Shown: piece after piece, positions 33,486-46,536 of the stretch
Position numbering within the stretch: position 1 is the stretch's first letter
Layout: the number at the start of each line of letters is the position of its first letter
NCBI GenBank assembly: GCA_963555705.1
Contig: OY743190.1
Location: forward strand, 12,313,501 to 12,377,500
Length of the DNA stretch: 64,000 bases
From: Ligustrum vulgare
Lineage: Eukaryota > Streptophyta > Magnoliopsida > Lamiales > Oleaceae
Direction: 5' to 3'
Position numbers and translations under genes: made by a program
The notes under the pieces: generated by a model
Seen by the model: the letters and a program-made list of their open reading frames with translations, nothing else
Databases searched by the model: none
What the model was told of the DNA's origin: nothing

Positions 33486-34877
33486 AGCTAAATTATTTTA
33501 TACATTTATGGTTGACACCTCAATGTCACCCCCCACATTCATGTGGGATGTCAATCACGAATGAACAAATAACGGTTCATATTTTATATCCAGGAGCAGA
33601 GCCGGACCTATACCAAATGTGTCCTGAAAAGAGAAGTATATTTTAGGGAAAATGAGCCCCTTTCGTTCGCGGGGGACACTGCCCCCGAATTTTTTATTTA
33701 AAGTCGAAAATATGATAAAATTGAAATTCACCTAAGATAAATATACTAAATAATATGCAAACTCACCACAAAATAATAATAATAATAATAATAATCAAAT
33801 CAAATCAAATCAAAAATATTAACTAACATAAAATAATTAACAACATATGATATTCCAAATATTTATATTTCAAATAACAAGGTATAAAATGTTTGAAACA
33901 ATTACTTAAACATTACTCTTCTAACTGTTTTAGTAGAAAAAATATTTATCAAATCATTGTGATCAAGTTTTTCAACCATTTATTTCTCAATCAACAACAT
34001 AGTCAGTCCATTTAATCTGTCCTGCGACATGGTTGAACGAAGATAATTTTTGATCAACTTCAACTTGGAGAAGCTTGTTTCTGCAGATGCAACAGTTAAT
34101 GGTATGGTTAACAAAATCTTGTAACCAATATAAGTATTTGGGAAAAAGCCATTTAGTTTTGCCAAATAACGCTACACATTAATTGATGTTCATTCACTTG
34201 TTAAATAATATCTCACGATCATCAACTCTAAAGATAACTCCTCACCATTAATGTCTGAACGTCCATCGTAACTTAGAAATTGCTTAAGCTTCTCACAAGA
34301 CTTTTGTAAACTAGTTAAAGGCTCACTCTTTAACTTCTCCAAATTCAACAAAAACCCAAAAGTTTCTTCATATTATTTAAATTGTTCAAACCGAACTTGA
34401 AGGGAAGACCGAATTTGATCAATTATAAACAAAAAGTATACTACTCTAAAAGGCTCTTCACCTGATTGTGTGACGTCGTCATTTCGACTTTCATCAAAAA
34501 AATTTCCTTCTTCGAATGATACATTTTTCACGAAATATGTTCTCTATACTCATCAAGAAATGTAACAAGTCCTTGTAGGAGGTTGATTGCAAGGCTAATA
34601 TTCATATCTTCAAACTGAAGGAATTTACTAACACTGTTGATAGCATGAAACAACTTGTACCAAATCACCATTCCAAGCAAGAATCAAAATTCTTAAGATC
34701 ATATATTGCCAAGGTCTCAGCTTCACTCTTTATTTTAGAATCTTCACTGTTTTCTGCCAAGTCAAGTAACGCATCTCTTATTTGTGTAGTTTGCTCTTTT
34801 ATAGCTTTTACACTCTCAACATGACTTTTCCATCATATTTGTGACAATGACTTAAGAGTAAGACTAGGCACCATGCC

Positions 34878-37737
34878 TGTGGCACACGACCGAATTTTTC
34901 TTTTATATTCAAGTTTCGATGCCAACACGTGGTGCAAGATAATTTGCAGAAATATTTTTAACTTTCTTTTCATAAGTCAATGACGTAAACGACGTCACTT
35001 GATTTTGATTTCAAAATCATTTTACTTCAAAATAAAATAAATTCATTTCAAAAGTAACGAGAAAACATTTAATATAAGATCTCGACTTTAAATCTTTTAG
35101 ATAAATAGCAAAAATAATAAAATGGCGAGTTTGACAGTTCAATCACAAGACCTTTTAAGGAGTCCAGAACTAACAGGTCATCACATACCGCAACACTATC
35201 TGTCTCTTGTTGTTTGAAGATCCGCCCCAATCCCTTTTTTCAATTCTATTATTACTTGAAATAGTAGATATGTCGTGGAATGATCATACACCTGCCCAGT
35301 GAGTGAAGTATGGTGTGCACGTGCCATTGCACATAGACAAGTTAACTTTGCATATTCAAGATCTATGCAAGTTTTAATTGTTAAACCAGTCAACCCAATA
35401 TTCACGTTGAGTCCTATTTCCAAATCAAGTCCAGACCCAATTCAAGTTCAAGTCAAGTCAATTTCATGTATTCAAATCAAGTCAAATCCACATATTCTAG
35501 TAAAAATATTCAAGACTAATGTCAATTCATGTATTTTCAAGAGAGCGTGACTTTTAATGGCGCCCATATTACAAATCAACTACTGTCCCGAGCACGCACA
35601 AGATTAACCCCGAGTTCAAGCGTGGAGTTTATTCCACAAGTTCTTTTACAAGCGTAGTTTCTATACCACGGGTTTCAAATAGGGAATTGAGATCCCTGAA
35701 ACTCATTAACAAGCATAATCACATCGTGATCTAATTACTGAACTTAGTGACACGTATATCAAGACAAGCGCTACAGGCGTTTTAACAAGCGGGGTATAAT
35801 ATGATTATAATATTATGTAAGAAAATCACTTCCATGTCATGCACACGAAAAAACATGAAAATCCTTTTAATGCAATGTAATAACTTTAAATGTATCACGA
35901 AGTAGCATTTAAGATCACGTAATCAAATACAAGCGTTATATCATGTAAACAAGTACAAGTGTTGTTCAAAGAACAAGAGTTACCCAAAGTAACTAATATT
36001 GATTAGGGCTTTAAATTCTTTATATCACGTTACCCCTTTTTACAAGTTGATGATAATCCAAGAATCATAGTACCATGCACTTTTACATGTTCACATAATC
36101 ATCTATTATGTCACTTAACAAGTAGATAGCGTATCAATAACTGTCAAAATCAGATTACTATCTTTATTAAGTCAATGAATCTAAGATCACATAATTAAGA
36201 ACAAGGATTACTTAACCTATTTAATTAATACTATTTAGAGTTCTAGCATATTCTGAAAGACACATATTATGTATCGATACATACTCAATGTATTGATGCC
36301 GAATGAAAAACATGAACTTCTTAAAACTTCTATGCATTGATACATGACGTTATTCTTTTTCAAGTAATATACCGATTCATAATTATTAATGTCAAGATAG
36401 CAAGGATAATCTAGTTAATCAATGTCAAGATATTAATAATATTGATATAACAATTTAATAGGGAACACTTATAACTAGATCACATAGATGACATATCAAG
36501 AATTGTCAAGATCAAGTTATCATTATTTTATGTTTCACAAGTGAATAAATAAATATTATCGTCATGATAACGATATAAAAATCATATAAAAAAAAGAAAT
36601 AGTTCACTTATAACGAGACTATATATTTAACTTATATCAAGTAAACAAATAACATATTCTTCTCACCTAAGTCCAAAAGTCTGTATATCTTCTTATAGGA
36701 TATATCGATATTCCATGAAAATGTATTGATACATTTTCATCTTCGAGCTTCATGTATCGATACTTGCAGTCGATTCAGCATCTCCAATACTGGTTTCTAG
36801 GATTTCTCACGAGTTTAACCATATTTGGTCGAGCAGAATTTTATTTAGGATATCAAGAACATGTTATTGCATTAACGAGTCTTGATCCTAATAATTTTCC
36901 AAACATGATTTTATTCTATAATTTTGGAGAAATAATATTATTATACCACCAACGATTTTCTTGACTGATTTTGGTATATCATTCAATCTGAAAGATTAGG
37001 GGTATTTATAGGTGTAAAGAGCTGCACATTATCGAAGTGAATTTTTGTTTGTAGGTGATTTAATCCATTGCTTAATGAATAAGAAATAAAAATCTTACCC
37101 CTAGCCAGACGTGTAAGATGCAAATAGAACGTGGCAAGTTAATCCATAAGAGGTGTCAAATGATAAGCAGGATCTGTCCAAATATATGACACCTCATCCT
37201 TAATTACATGGAAACTCAGTTTTGTGGAGGCACGTTTGAGCTCAGATTCGAGGTATCAAATGATATCGAAATCTTGATTTCTTGGTACCATTTCAAATTA
37301 TTCACAACATGCTTTAATGTGCAATTTACGGCGCAAGAAATGGATAACCGAGGAGAAAGTTATGGCCTTCCAAAGTGGGCAACTCAAAACAGTTTTCAGG
37401 TTAAGCGTTTTTATCGTGCTAACTTTAAAAATTCACCGAGGGCTATCCGTTGGTCGAAATGACAAACTGTTTTCATATTCTATAAGTTCACTCCGAGAAC
37501 TTATCTGTACATATATGTCATATAATTAAATGAGGTCGAGAGTACTAGAAAAAGTCTCGAATAAAAGGACACTTAAAAATATTTTTAACGTAACTTTTCT
37601 TTATTTAATATTTTCGTTTCTCTTTCGTTTAAAAATGTTTTTATTCTTTATATTCCACAATCATTACATAAATTATAAAATACTTTTATTATATCATAAT
37701 GAATAATAAAGGACGTCAAAGTTTTTGGATCGTTACA
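34878..37737 (-). repeat. Solo gypsy-type LTR, 2860 bp, inside hAT transposase
   Basis: On the minus strand it starts TGTAACGATCC and ends GTCGTGTGCCACA. It interrupts the transposase between FFKDIV and SLTLKSLSQ. Flanks on the plus strand are ATGCC and ATATC, which differ by two transitions, so a decayed 5-bp duplication is likely. No internal retrotransposon sequence is present. It includes a cluster of TATCGATA palindromes (36268-36766). Confidence 0.75.
36268..36766 (+). repeat. Iterated TGTATCGATACA palindromes in solo LTR
   Basis: A perfect TATGTATCGATACATA lies at 36268-36283. Variants follow at ~36287 (AATGTATTGATGCC), 36331 (TATGCATTGATACATG), 36701 (TATATCGATA), 36719 (AATGTATTGATACATTTT) and 36751 (CATGTATCGATACTTG). 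Confidence 0.85.
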
Positions 37738-39250
37738 ATATCTTTAAAAAAATTCCATCTCTTTGGAGAAGAAAACAATGTGTAGATGCGTTGCACCACT
37801 CCAAAAAATGACTTTGCTTTAGAAAAACATTCTACCATATCCACAAGTGCCAAATTAAGACTATGACAACCACATGGAGTGTAGAAAGCTCTAGGATTCT
37901 TTTCAAGTATTCTTTTTTGTACACTTGTGTCTTCAACTCATATTTGCTCTGTTGTCATACCCTTGCCCTCTTACATCATCAATGTGAAGCCCAAGTCTAG
38001 TAAGTACATCTTCCAATTCAGTTGAAAATTCAAGTCCTGATGTGTCATCTACCTTCAAAAATACAACCCACAATTCCTCTACTTTTGGCGTGTCTATCGA
38101 ATTATCCACACATCATAGTGCTAGAGACATTTGTTCCTCATTACTTACGTCTGGAGTACAATCAAGAATGATAGAAAAATATTTTGCATGTTTAACTTTT
38201 GCAATGATTGCACTTCTCACTTTGTTTGCCAAAGTCAATATCAACTCATTTTGGATCTTTGGTTCGAGGTATGTATACTGAATTTCTCGTGCTTGAGCAC
38301 GCTGAACATGCTCTTCCATTACTGGATCAAACTCAGCGACCATTTCTATCATTTACAAAAAGAGGCCATTTTTCTCAGCATAGAGCTTCTCATTTGTTCC
38401 TCGAAATGCCAAAGTGTTTTTGGTTAGTCTTTTCACAATGGAGATTATTTTTGTTAAAACCTGACTCCAATTATGTCTTTCTTTGTGAATTTGAAGTTCC
38501 ACACTATGATCAATTGTTTGTTGTGTTTTCAACCTATTTTCCAAATCAATCCTAACAAACAAGCAGTTCATATGGTCCCCACTAGCTTCATGATTTCTAA
38601 GACTCCTATTCACATTACGCCAATCTCTATATTTGTCATTGCCCAATAACCCCATTCTACTCATCATTTGTGGTGCCTTGAACAATTTGCAACAAAAGCA
38701 AAATATCTTATCAAGAGAAATGGAATATACTAGCCATTGTCTATCACATGTCTGCCCATTTGTTAGTACATGTGTGTAAAGTGATGAATCAAAATGTCTG
38801 TTGTTGCTATCTTTAGGAAACAAGTGATCATCAACTCTCTCTAGACCCATTTCTACTAAATAATCTCTCAGTTTCAGATAGATGTTATTCTAATTTTCGG
38901 GATCCTCTAAATTCCAAGTCGAACATGTTGTTTGATTCTTCTCTTCAGGTTGAGTTTTGTCTTCTAGATACTCATTTACATGAATTGATGCAGTCACTCC
39001 ATCATTGTCGTGCAATTCATCCACGTTGACAACTTCATCATTCGATTCATTGAAATCCACAATTTCATGCACTTATTTTCGTTCAAGTTATGTTGATTTT
39101 CAATCACCAAACTCTCCTCTATTTCTTTTCTTCTTTTGTTGCTATTAAAGTATTTGTCAAAATCTCCAATTTGACTTTGAATTAATGCGGTTTCCTTTGT
39201 TTCTTTTTTCACTTTTGAGCTCTAGACTGATGTTTAGGAGGCATTGTTTG

Positions 39251-39847
39251 CTATTATACCTAAAAGTACGGATTAAGAAACATTTCAAAACTCTACAAGC
39301 ATCATAATCGTCAAATTAACTACACAATAAATAAATTATCCATTGAATTTGAATGTATAAACATAAACAAATAAACTTATAAAACTACTTATAAAACTAT
39401 AAACATGACATAAACCAAAAATCATAAAAAATGGACTATAAAATGGACTTTTTCCATTAAAGCACTTATCTTTCTATACATACATATTGTACACGGTGTG
39501 TATATGTTGCTCTATAGTTTAAATTGTGTTGGTCTATAAATTTATAATCTAATTTTTTTCCTTCAATTTTCGGTACAGTTTAGTATTTCATCAAAACAAG
39601 AATTTTCATTTTCATGAGAAAAAATGGAAGAGAAACATAGATTCACCCAAACATAATTATACATATTTCATTCAAAAATCCATCAAATTTCAATTCATAA
39701 ATAATAAATTATAAATAGAGATTTGACAAATATTAACCAAAATAGAGATTTCACAAGAATAGCCAAAATACCTAAACCTTATGAAGCATTGGGTCTGAAA
39801 GGAGGCGCGGTGGCCGGAGGCGTGGCGTAGCGCTGCGCGGGATGTCA
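39251..39847 (-). other. 5' side of hAT gene, AT-rich with GC-rich patch
   Basis: No gene. The patch GGCGCGGTGGCCGGAGGCGTGG (39804-39825; key feature GGCCGGAGGCG) may be the hAT 5' leader or a separate remnant. A hAT terminus was sought here and not found. Confidence 0.4.
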
Positions 39848-40945
39848 CTATGCTGAATGTTGTGTGCCTGCATTCTCGGTTCTTCTATCTGCTAGAAATA
39901 ATTTGCCTTTGGTTTGGGTTGTAAGGTAATAAAGTAGAGTATTAACATGGGCCCAATTTTTTTGGGCCCCTAATATTTGTTGGACCATTGGGCCCTGAAG
40001 CCATGTCTTCATTAGCTTCCAATCAGGTTTATCCAAGAATGCCATGGAGAAGTAGGGTGTGGAGCCTATAGATGTGTTGTGGATGGAGTCGATGAGGATT
40101 GTGCAGTAACAAGTTGAAAAATAGAGCATTACTTGACTGTGTGTCTCTGAGCACCACATCCTTGGAAATACCCAATATATGGACGTGGTGGAGGTGGTAT
40201 ATTGTTGTTCTTGATTGTGAAGGTGGGTGTGGAATGACGCCGAGAGGGGGGAGATGGTCACCTTGTTGATTATTGTGTTGATTGACAAGATTGGTTGTGG
40301 CCAAGAATGATGATGGTAGTTTTTGTGATTGTTGGAGAGATGCCTCCTTCTTGATGAGTTTTTCAAGGAATTTCATCAAAGGAGAAGGTGTTTCACGAGC
40401 ATTAATCGCGTAAAAAAATTTCTTTATTTTCCTCTCCAAGGCCATCAAGAATTTTATCAGTGGGATCTTCTTCATCAACAAGTTTTCCAAGAAGGGTAAG
40501 TTCATTAGCCCGATTCTCGATAAATTTCATATACTCTAATATTGTCTTGAAAACCTCGACACAATTCTTCAATTGGTCCTTGATTTGTTTGATACGTCCA
40601 AGGGATGGTTTGGCATATGTGTTATCCAAAGTGGTCCAAGCTTCTTGAGAGGTGTTGGTGCGGGCAAGTAGAGGTTGGATGGGTCCAGACTGCACCAAGA
40701 AGTGCGCTAGCTGAATTGAAGAGCCAATCCTAATGCTTCCATGTTTTGTAGGTCGAATTTAGAGCTGTGTTACCATTATTAGTAATAATTGTTGCTGCAT
40801 GATTGGGAATAGAACCATCAAGAAAAGCGTAGAGGTCATTTCCTTCTAATAGACTTCGAATTTGTAGGCTCCACGTGATGTAGTTGGTGGTCGAAAGTTT
40901 TGTGATGTTTGTAGTGTTGATTTTATATAATGGTTTGCAATTCAT
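39848..40945 (-). pseudogene. Copia gag fragment (older minus-strand element)
   Basis: It starts MNCKPLYKINTTNITKLSTT, then NYITWSLQIRSLLEGNDLYA, continues after a frame break with QEAWTTLDNTYAKPSLGRI and LKNCVEVFKTILEYMKFIEN (gag UBN2-type), and ends in a degenerate knuckle-like region in yet another frame. No pol follows on the left. Its upstream leader seems to continue right of 51178, so the younger plus-strand Copia inserted just 5' of this gag. Confidence 0.75.
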
Positions 40946-40958
40946 TGAATCAATATGG

Positions 40959-41155
40959 TGTACAAGTTAATCACACACTTTTATCATACCCATCTGGCAC
41001 TCTGTTAGTAAGTCCAGCTGCCAGCATTTCTATTTTAGTTTTCCCGCTCGTTTATTTCTTTCACTTGTATAAGACTTAAGCTCAAGACATTTGAGCACAG
41101 TTTTTAGATCTAGAAAATAAAAGTTCTTTATATTAAGTAAATGCTCTTTTGATCA
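40959..41155 (+). repeat. 5' LTR of the 41-51 kb Copia element
   Basis: About 197 bp, matching the 3' LTR at roughly 92% by eye. Ends CTTTTGATCA immediately before the primer site. Confidence 0.88.
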
Positions 41156-41167
41156 TGGTATCAGAGC
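41156..41167 (+). promoter_or_regulatory. Primer-binding site (initiator Met tRNA type)
   Basis: TGGTATCAGAGC is complementary to the 3' end of plant initiator tRNA-Met, the standard Copia primer (family knowledge). Confidence 0.93.
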
Positions 41168-41193
41168 AGATCGATCACTGAAGAATCAGAATG

Positions 41194-42235
41194 ATGAATG
41201 AAAATACGACTCTAAATATCGAAGTTGCAAGAACTGATCCAATTGAACCAGCAGCTTGGGATGAAGATACAAATTCTGACTAGTACAAAAATCCTCTTCT
41301 ACTCTAGAATTATGATCATCCAGGAATGCAATTGGTAACTAATGTTCTCATAGGTAACAATTATCTCAGCTGGAATCGTTCTATGAAAATAACATTAAGT
41401 GCGAAAATCAAATTAGGTTTCATAGATGGAAAATGTCCTTTACCTGATAAGAGTTCTTCGAATTATGAACAATGGAAACGTGTTGACTGTATGGTGATAT
41501 CGTGTATTCTCCATTCCCTTTCAAAGGATATTGTCGATGCATTTTTGTATACAAATTTTGCATATGAACTGTGGACTGAGTTCAACGAAAGGTTTGGAGC
41601 AAGTAATCGTCCACTGTTGTACCAGCTGCAAAGAGAAATTAGTAATTTTAGTCAGGGAACTACATCTATAATGGTGTATTACACGTAATTAAAGAAACTA
41701 TGGGATGAACAAGCTTGTCTAATGTCATTTTCGATTTGTTCTTGTGGAGCTGCTAAAGAAGTTTCAGAGATGAATTCTTTTAGCAAGCTAATGCAATTTC
41801 TCATGGGTTAAATGATACCTTTGATCACATAAGAAATCAGATCTTAGTTATGGAACCACTTCCAAGTGTTAACAAAGCTTATTCCATGAATTTACGTGTT
41901 GAGAAGCAAAGAGATGTACATCTCACATCTCCGGTCACAAATGAGAACAATGCAATGTTGTCAAGAACACAATTTAATGGAAGAGGAAGATCGCAGTACT
42001 TAGACAGAGGAACGTACAATAGTGGAATTAACACAGGAAGAGGAATTGGGAAGTACAAGAAATATTATGATGAAGGCAAACTGAAGGAATACTGTGATCA
42101 TTGCAACAAAAGTGGACACAACAGAAACATATGCTTTGAGCTCAATGGATATCCGAAATGGTATCACAAATTACAGAAACAGAAAGGAAAATCTTCACCT
42201 AACAAAACGCAAATATGCCAGATAGTCCTCTAACT
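41194..42235 (+). pseudogene. Copia gag with CCHC knuckle
   Basis: LVTNVLIGNNYLSWNRSMKI, EQWKRVDCMVISCILHSLSK, AYELWTEFNERFGASNRPLL match retrotransposon gag of the UBN2_3 type. After a stop near 41687 and a frame break, 41850-42233 ends in YCDHCNKSGHNRNICFELNG, a complete CX2CX4HX4C knuckle. Confidence 0.88.
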
Positions 42236-42388
42236 TAGAATGAAGAACAAAGGAGAATCACAAGCAAAGAAATGAACTAGAATGTTGATATTACTGCTAT
42301 GGTTCAGAGAGAAGTAATGAAGTGCATGTCTCAAATGAAGATGGGAGAAGGAAATCACATTAATCTAGCTCATTTTGGTGACTTTGCA

Positions 42389-44950
42389 TGTAACACACCA
42401 AGTTCAAAATCTTAAACCTAGGTGTGTTAAATTTTCTTTACTTAAATGCGGAAACAAATCATTTAAAACTTCAGCATTTTCATGTTTCTATTATAAAATT
42501 CTACAAAAATTTCGGCAGAGTCTCCTCTATAAATTGGACTTAACCAACCTATAGAGGAATCTCAAAATAATTTAAATCATCAACACAACTCATTCAACAT
42601 CCAACCTCCCACAATAATTCAAAATTTATCGCAAACTCCTCAACATAATTAAATTTATGAGCTCCATTTAACTAAATGAAAAATGGATAAACTACTAATG
42701 AGATAATTAACTTATCAGAATTAAATTTAATAAACGACTAAAAGAATGAACTAATAAAAATACCCAAAAAGACATTTATGAAATTCCAATTCAAACTTTA
42801 TTTGGAACGAGAAATTGTGGTACTGTGCGAGTCTGCCACCAAATGCTATATCCTCAGATCATCTAACTTTCATCACCTGAAATATTGAGAAGGGATTGGG
42901 GTGAGTTAAAGCCCAGTAAGCAAACTTCGTGCAAGTGATGGATGCTTATGACATGAAATGCTTTAAACTTTGAAATATGTATCCCCATTCACTTTAACCT
43001 TTCAAAATTTTCAAACTTTTCAAGTTTTCTCTTAACATTTCAAAACTTTTACTTCATTCCATCGTGAGCTCACTTGGTGTATCTTCTAGTCAATCAGATA
43101 ACAGTAGGCAATTCTTATTTGGAACCAGATTAACATTCACATTTCCATCGTAAAGTGGTTTAATATTCACTTTCCCATCGCAAAGCGGCCATTCACTTTA
43201 TTCCACCGCAAAGCGGTCATTCACTTTATTCCACCGCAAAGCGGCTCATTTCATTCGGGTACGCCGGTCCCCCGCACCCCATTTCCCACTCACATCTTTC
43301 ATGACATAAAAGTACACCCATTCTTTCTTGAAAAACTTGGGATGCAAAACTTTTGACAAAATTTGCACTTGACACATTCCTTTCATTAAAACATTCGACT
43401 TCCCCATTTCGATGACAATGCATGCTTAATGATGCAATGACATGATAACGTGCATGCTTGAACATTTCCTTAAATACATATACTTGCATATGGTAAATCA
43501 AAAGCATTAGAATTCCGTAATTAACACGAATGTCAATTAAGCACATAATTCCACGTTGAACATTCAACTATGCTGAGAGAAGGGGAAGTTTACTTACTTG
43601 ACGTCCTTAATATTTACCGTTGTCTGGATTTGCAAGTGGAGGAGCCTCGGCTGCACGTGACATCAATGTGCCCAACAATCCTAATTTATATACATTCATT
43701 AACTAAAATATAAAATATACTTTTAGTTTGAAAGCACGTTTCACTATTCACTTCAATACTAAACAAAAATCCTAATCAGGCCAAAACTCAATTTAACTCA
43801 AACGTGACCTTACGTTATATGTCCAACACATATAATACCATATTCAAAATAAGAGATTTACTTCAAGGGTAAAAATTGAAATCTTGTCAAATTGCACAAA
43901 AGTCAAAATCTATGAAATATTCATCACAACCTAAATTTCATATGGACAATTCCAATTAACATTCTACTACTCATAAACCTGAAGTTCTCGAATTTCCAAA
44001 TCGATAGAAAATCAATCAACCCACTTAAAACTTGACAGGCATCTCAATCAAAAATCTTAAACATTCGTAAATCTGAAATTCTAAATTTGAAAATTAAATT
44101 TAAAATTCGAAATTCAACTAAAACTCAATTAACAAACTCCATAAATTTAAAACTGAAATATATATATATACTTGTATACTTGTATACAATTTTCCCCAAA
44201 TCTGAACATACATTTATAATCTCGAAATTAAACTAAAATATCAATTAACCAAACTAAATAACTAATTTTCGGAAATCTGAAAAATATTGTGAAAATTATG
44301 CACATATATATATATCCACATATATTCATCAATACATACATAAAATTCAATATATGCAACTATGTTGTGTGTGTAAACCTCAGAGTGTGAGAGCAGTAGC
44401 CGAGGGGTGTGCATTCGACAGTGTGTGGTTGCTTGTGTGTACTGAGGGGAGATAAAGCGGGGAGGTGGTCGCCGGTGGTGTGAGGTTTTCGGCGGCAGGG
44501 GAAGAAATCGTGAGGTAGATGCGATTTGGGTGGCTGCTGTGTGAGGTGAGGGAGAGACGAGACTGAGAGATCGGTTTTAAGGTTTTAGGTTTAGGATTTA
44601 ATTTTTTTGGTAATTTACAAATCAGTCCCTTCTCTCTCTTCAATTTGGTAAATTGAGGGTAACAAGTATCTTTAAATAAAAAATTGCCATAAAACTTTAT
44701 CCTACTTTCAAGTCAAGTCAAATTTGGCCATTTAAAACTTAATTACATAAAATTAGCAAGCTTAGGTAATAAAATAAACAATTACACATAGAATTGCACA
44801 TAAACAATCGAAGTACTTTCTAATTGGCACATTGATCGTGATGGCGTCCAAGTCCTTCCACTGCAATTCAAATCATTGACATAAAACTTTATCAAATTTA
44901 AAATTTATAATAACATTAATATAAATGTCACGTGAAATTTAAAGATGCAC
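42389..44950 (+). repeat. Long gypsy-type LTR nested in Copia
   Basis: It starts TGTAACACACCAAG and forms a short hairpin with CCTAGGTGTGTTAA. It interrupts Copia between gag (GDFA) and protease. It carries the phrase TGAGTTAAAGCCCAGTAAGC, of a kind common in long Tekay-like LTRs, a 28-bp minisatellite, and a GC-rich patch at 44380-44560. The right border is uncertain: TTGCA on the left against ATGCA at 44945-44949 is only a 4/5 match. No internal gypsy sequence, so probably a solo LTR. Confidence 0.65.
43145..43255 (+). repeat. 28-bp minisatellite, four units
   Basis: Units of CCACCGCAAAGCGG followed by TCATTCACTTTATT, with the first two units more diverged (CCATCGTAAAGTGG, CCATCGCAAAGCGG). 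It lies inside the LTR. Confidence 0.88.
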
Positions 44951-45260
44951 GTAACAATGAAAAACGGTATTACATTGCAGGTATCAAAAAAAGTTCAATA
45001 TGGTCTTACATTGCTTGATAGATTAGAACCTAGCACCTGGATTATTGATACAGGGGCAATTAGTCACATATGCACTGAAAAATCCCTCATAACAAATTTG
45101 AAACATTTTCAAAACTATACACCCGTTTACCTACCTGATGGAAATATCAAGCATGTTTCATTCTTTGGAAATGTGTTCCTAACAAAAAAAACTTATGTCT
45201 CACTGATACATTGTATGTTCCTGATTTTAAATTCAACTTGCTTTCGGTGGCTAAATTAAC
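44945..45260 (+). pseudogene. Copia aspartic protease
   Basis: WIIDTGAISHICTEKSL carries the catalytic Asp of Copia protease (DTGA). The reading continues YTPVYLPDGNIKHVSFFGNV and then breaks frame. Confidence 0.88.
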
Positions 45261-45449
45261 TGAAATGGGAAAATTAAGTTCACCTTCTTTCATACACATT
45301 GCATTATGCAGGACCTGTTGATTGAGGATACAATGGTTGTTGGCAAAATGATTGGGATGCTCTACATACTTGACAAAATTACTTTATGTACTTCTTATCC
45401 AAACAAAGTTCCTGCTGGTGTTAAAAAGTCCTTTCCTATTTTTTGTTAG

Positions 45450-46533
45450 TCATTGCAGTTGCAAAATAAGCCTTGTACTCCAATTTGAATGAATGGCAAA
45501 ATAAATTGGGACATGCATCTGTTACTGTTATGAGAGATTTAGATTTTCTTTCCAAACAATATTTTGATTCTGACCTACATGATCTAAAAGAATATGAAAT
45601 TTGTCTCAAATCTAAACAATCCAGAATGCCCTTTCCCATCAATAACATACATACAAAAGATCCTTTTGAGTTGATACACATTGATTTATGGGGACCTTAT
45701 AAACGTGCTTCATTTACTAGAACTCCATTTATGTTAATTGTTGTAGATGATTTCGGTATAACTCCTGAACTCTTGGAAAATTCCCTTCACATGGTTAACA
45801 CTCAGTAATAATATGGGAAGATGATTAAAGCTGTGAGGAGTGATAATGGGACTGAATTCATAAATAAGGAATGTCAAGAAATATTTCAAAAATTTGGCAT
45901 ATTACATGAAGGTCTTGTGTTTATAGTCCACAACAAAATGGAGTGGTTGAGAGGAAACACAAACAACTTCTACAAATTGCCAGATCTCCTATGTTCCAAG
46001 CCAATTTACATTCAAAATTCTGGTCCTACTTTGTTCTAATGGCTACCTTCCTCATAAATAGACTACCTGGTTCTATTCTTCATTTGAAGACACCTTATGA
46101 GGTGTTGCATAAAAAGAAAACAGATTATTCTATGATCAAACCATTTGGATACCTTTGCTTTGCCACCAACACTACCCCACATAAGGATAAGTTTAATACT
46201 AGAGCTTTCACTTGCATATTTGTTGGGTATAATCCGAGGCAGAAGAGATATAAGCTTTACAATGTCAAAACACATCAAATTTTTGTTTCTAGGGATGTGC
46301 ATTTTCATAAACAAACTTTTCCATATCAAACTAAACCTTCAATTCTTGAAACTACACCATTACCAATAACACATGTTGATAATACTTCTCTTGCTAATAG
46401 TGATACTTTAGCTACTCCTTTTGTCCCACAACCTAATTCAGATATGGTTCAGGATCAACTTCCTACCAATAGTGATGATGATAATCATACCCTGCTGCAT
46501 ATTTCTGTAACTGAAGAACTGAACTCATCTTAA
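45450..46533 (+). pseudogene. Copia integrase
   Basis: 45473-45808 gives the pre-integrase HxxC region (KLGHASVTVMRDL, CLKSKQSRMPFP) and HIDLWGPYKRASF with the first catalytic Asp. 45821-46039 gives AVRSDNGTEFINK with the second. A frameshift near 45943 leads into MVERKHKQLLQIARSPMFQ (the catalytic Glu in VERKH) and the C-terminal FGYLCFATNT, CIFVGYNPRQKRYKLYN. Confidence 0.9.
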
Positions 46534-46536
46534 AAA

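Larger units (their letters stand above)
33591..39250 (-). pseudogene. hAT transposase (TTF-finger / DUF4371 / dimerisation type), split and decayed
   Basis: Minus-strand order: N-terminal region (38890-39212, acidic); TTF-type zinc finger region (38353-38850) with YSISLDKIFCFCCKLFK and WRNVNRSLRNHEASGDHMNC; DUF4371 part (38113-38352) with [19 protein letters not shown]; then RIYTLFSSPKRWNFFKDIV up to 37738; after the solo LTR, SLTLKSLSQI, FEEGNFFDESRNDD; and the C-terminal hAT dimerisation domain (33980-34165) with LLTIPLTVASAETSFSKLKL. This layout matches plant 'zinc finger MYM-type 1-like' hAT transposases. Several stops and shifts make it non-functional. The left end CAGGAGCAGAGCCGGACC (33591) looks like a hAT terminus. 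The right terminus was not found. Confidence 0.85.

Noticed and set aside
39790..39847. Right terminus of the hAT transposase element
   Set aside because: The GC-rich patch looked promising, but no inverse of CAGGAGCAGAGCC and no copy of the 8-mer TTTATATC was found.
43145..43255. CRISPR-like evenly spaced repeats
   Set aside because: The units are contiguous with no variable spacers, inside a plant LTR; it is a minisatellite.
42384..44961. Exact solo-LTR borders with a 5-bp TSD
   Set aside because: TTGCA on the left has no exact partner at any plausible right end (ATGCA, CGTAA or ATGAA), so the end is reported as approximate.
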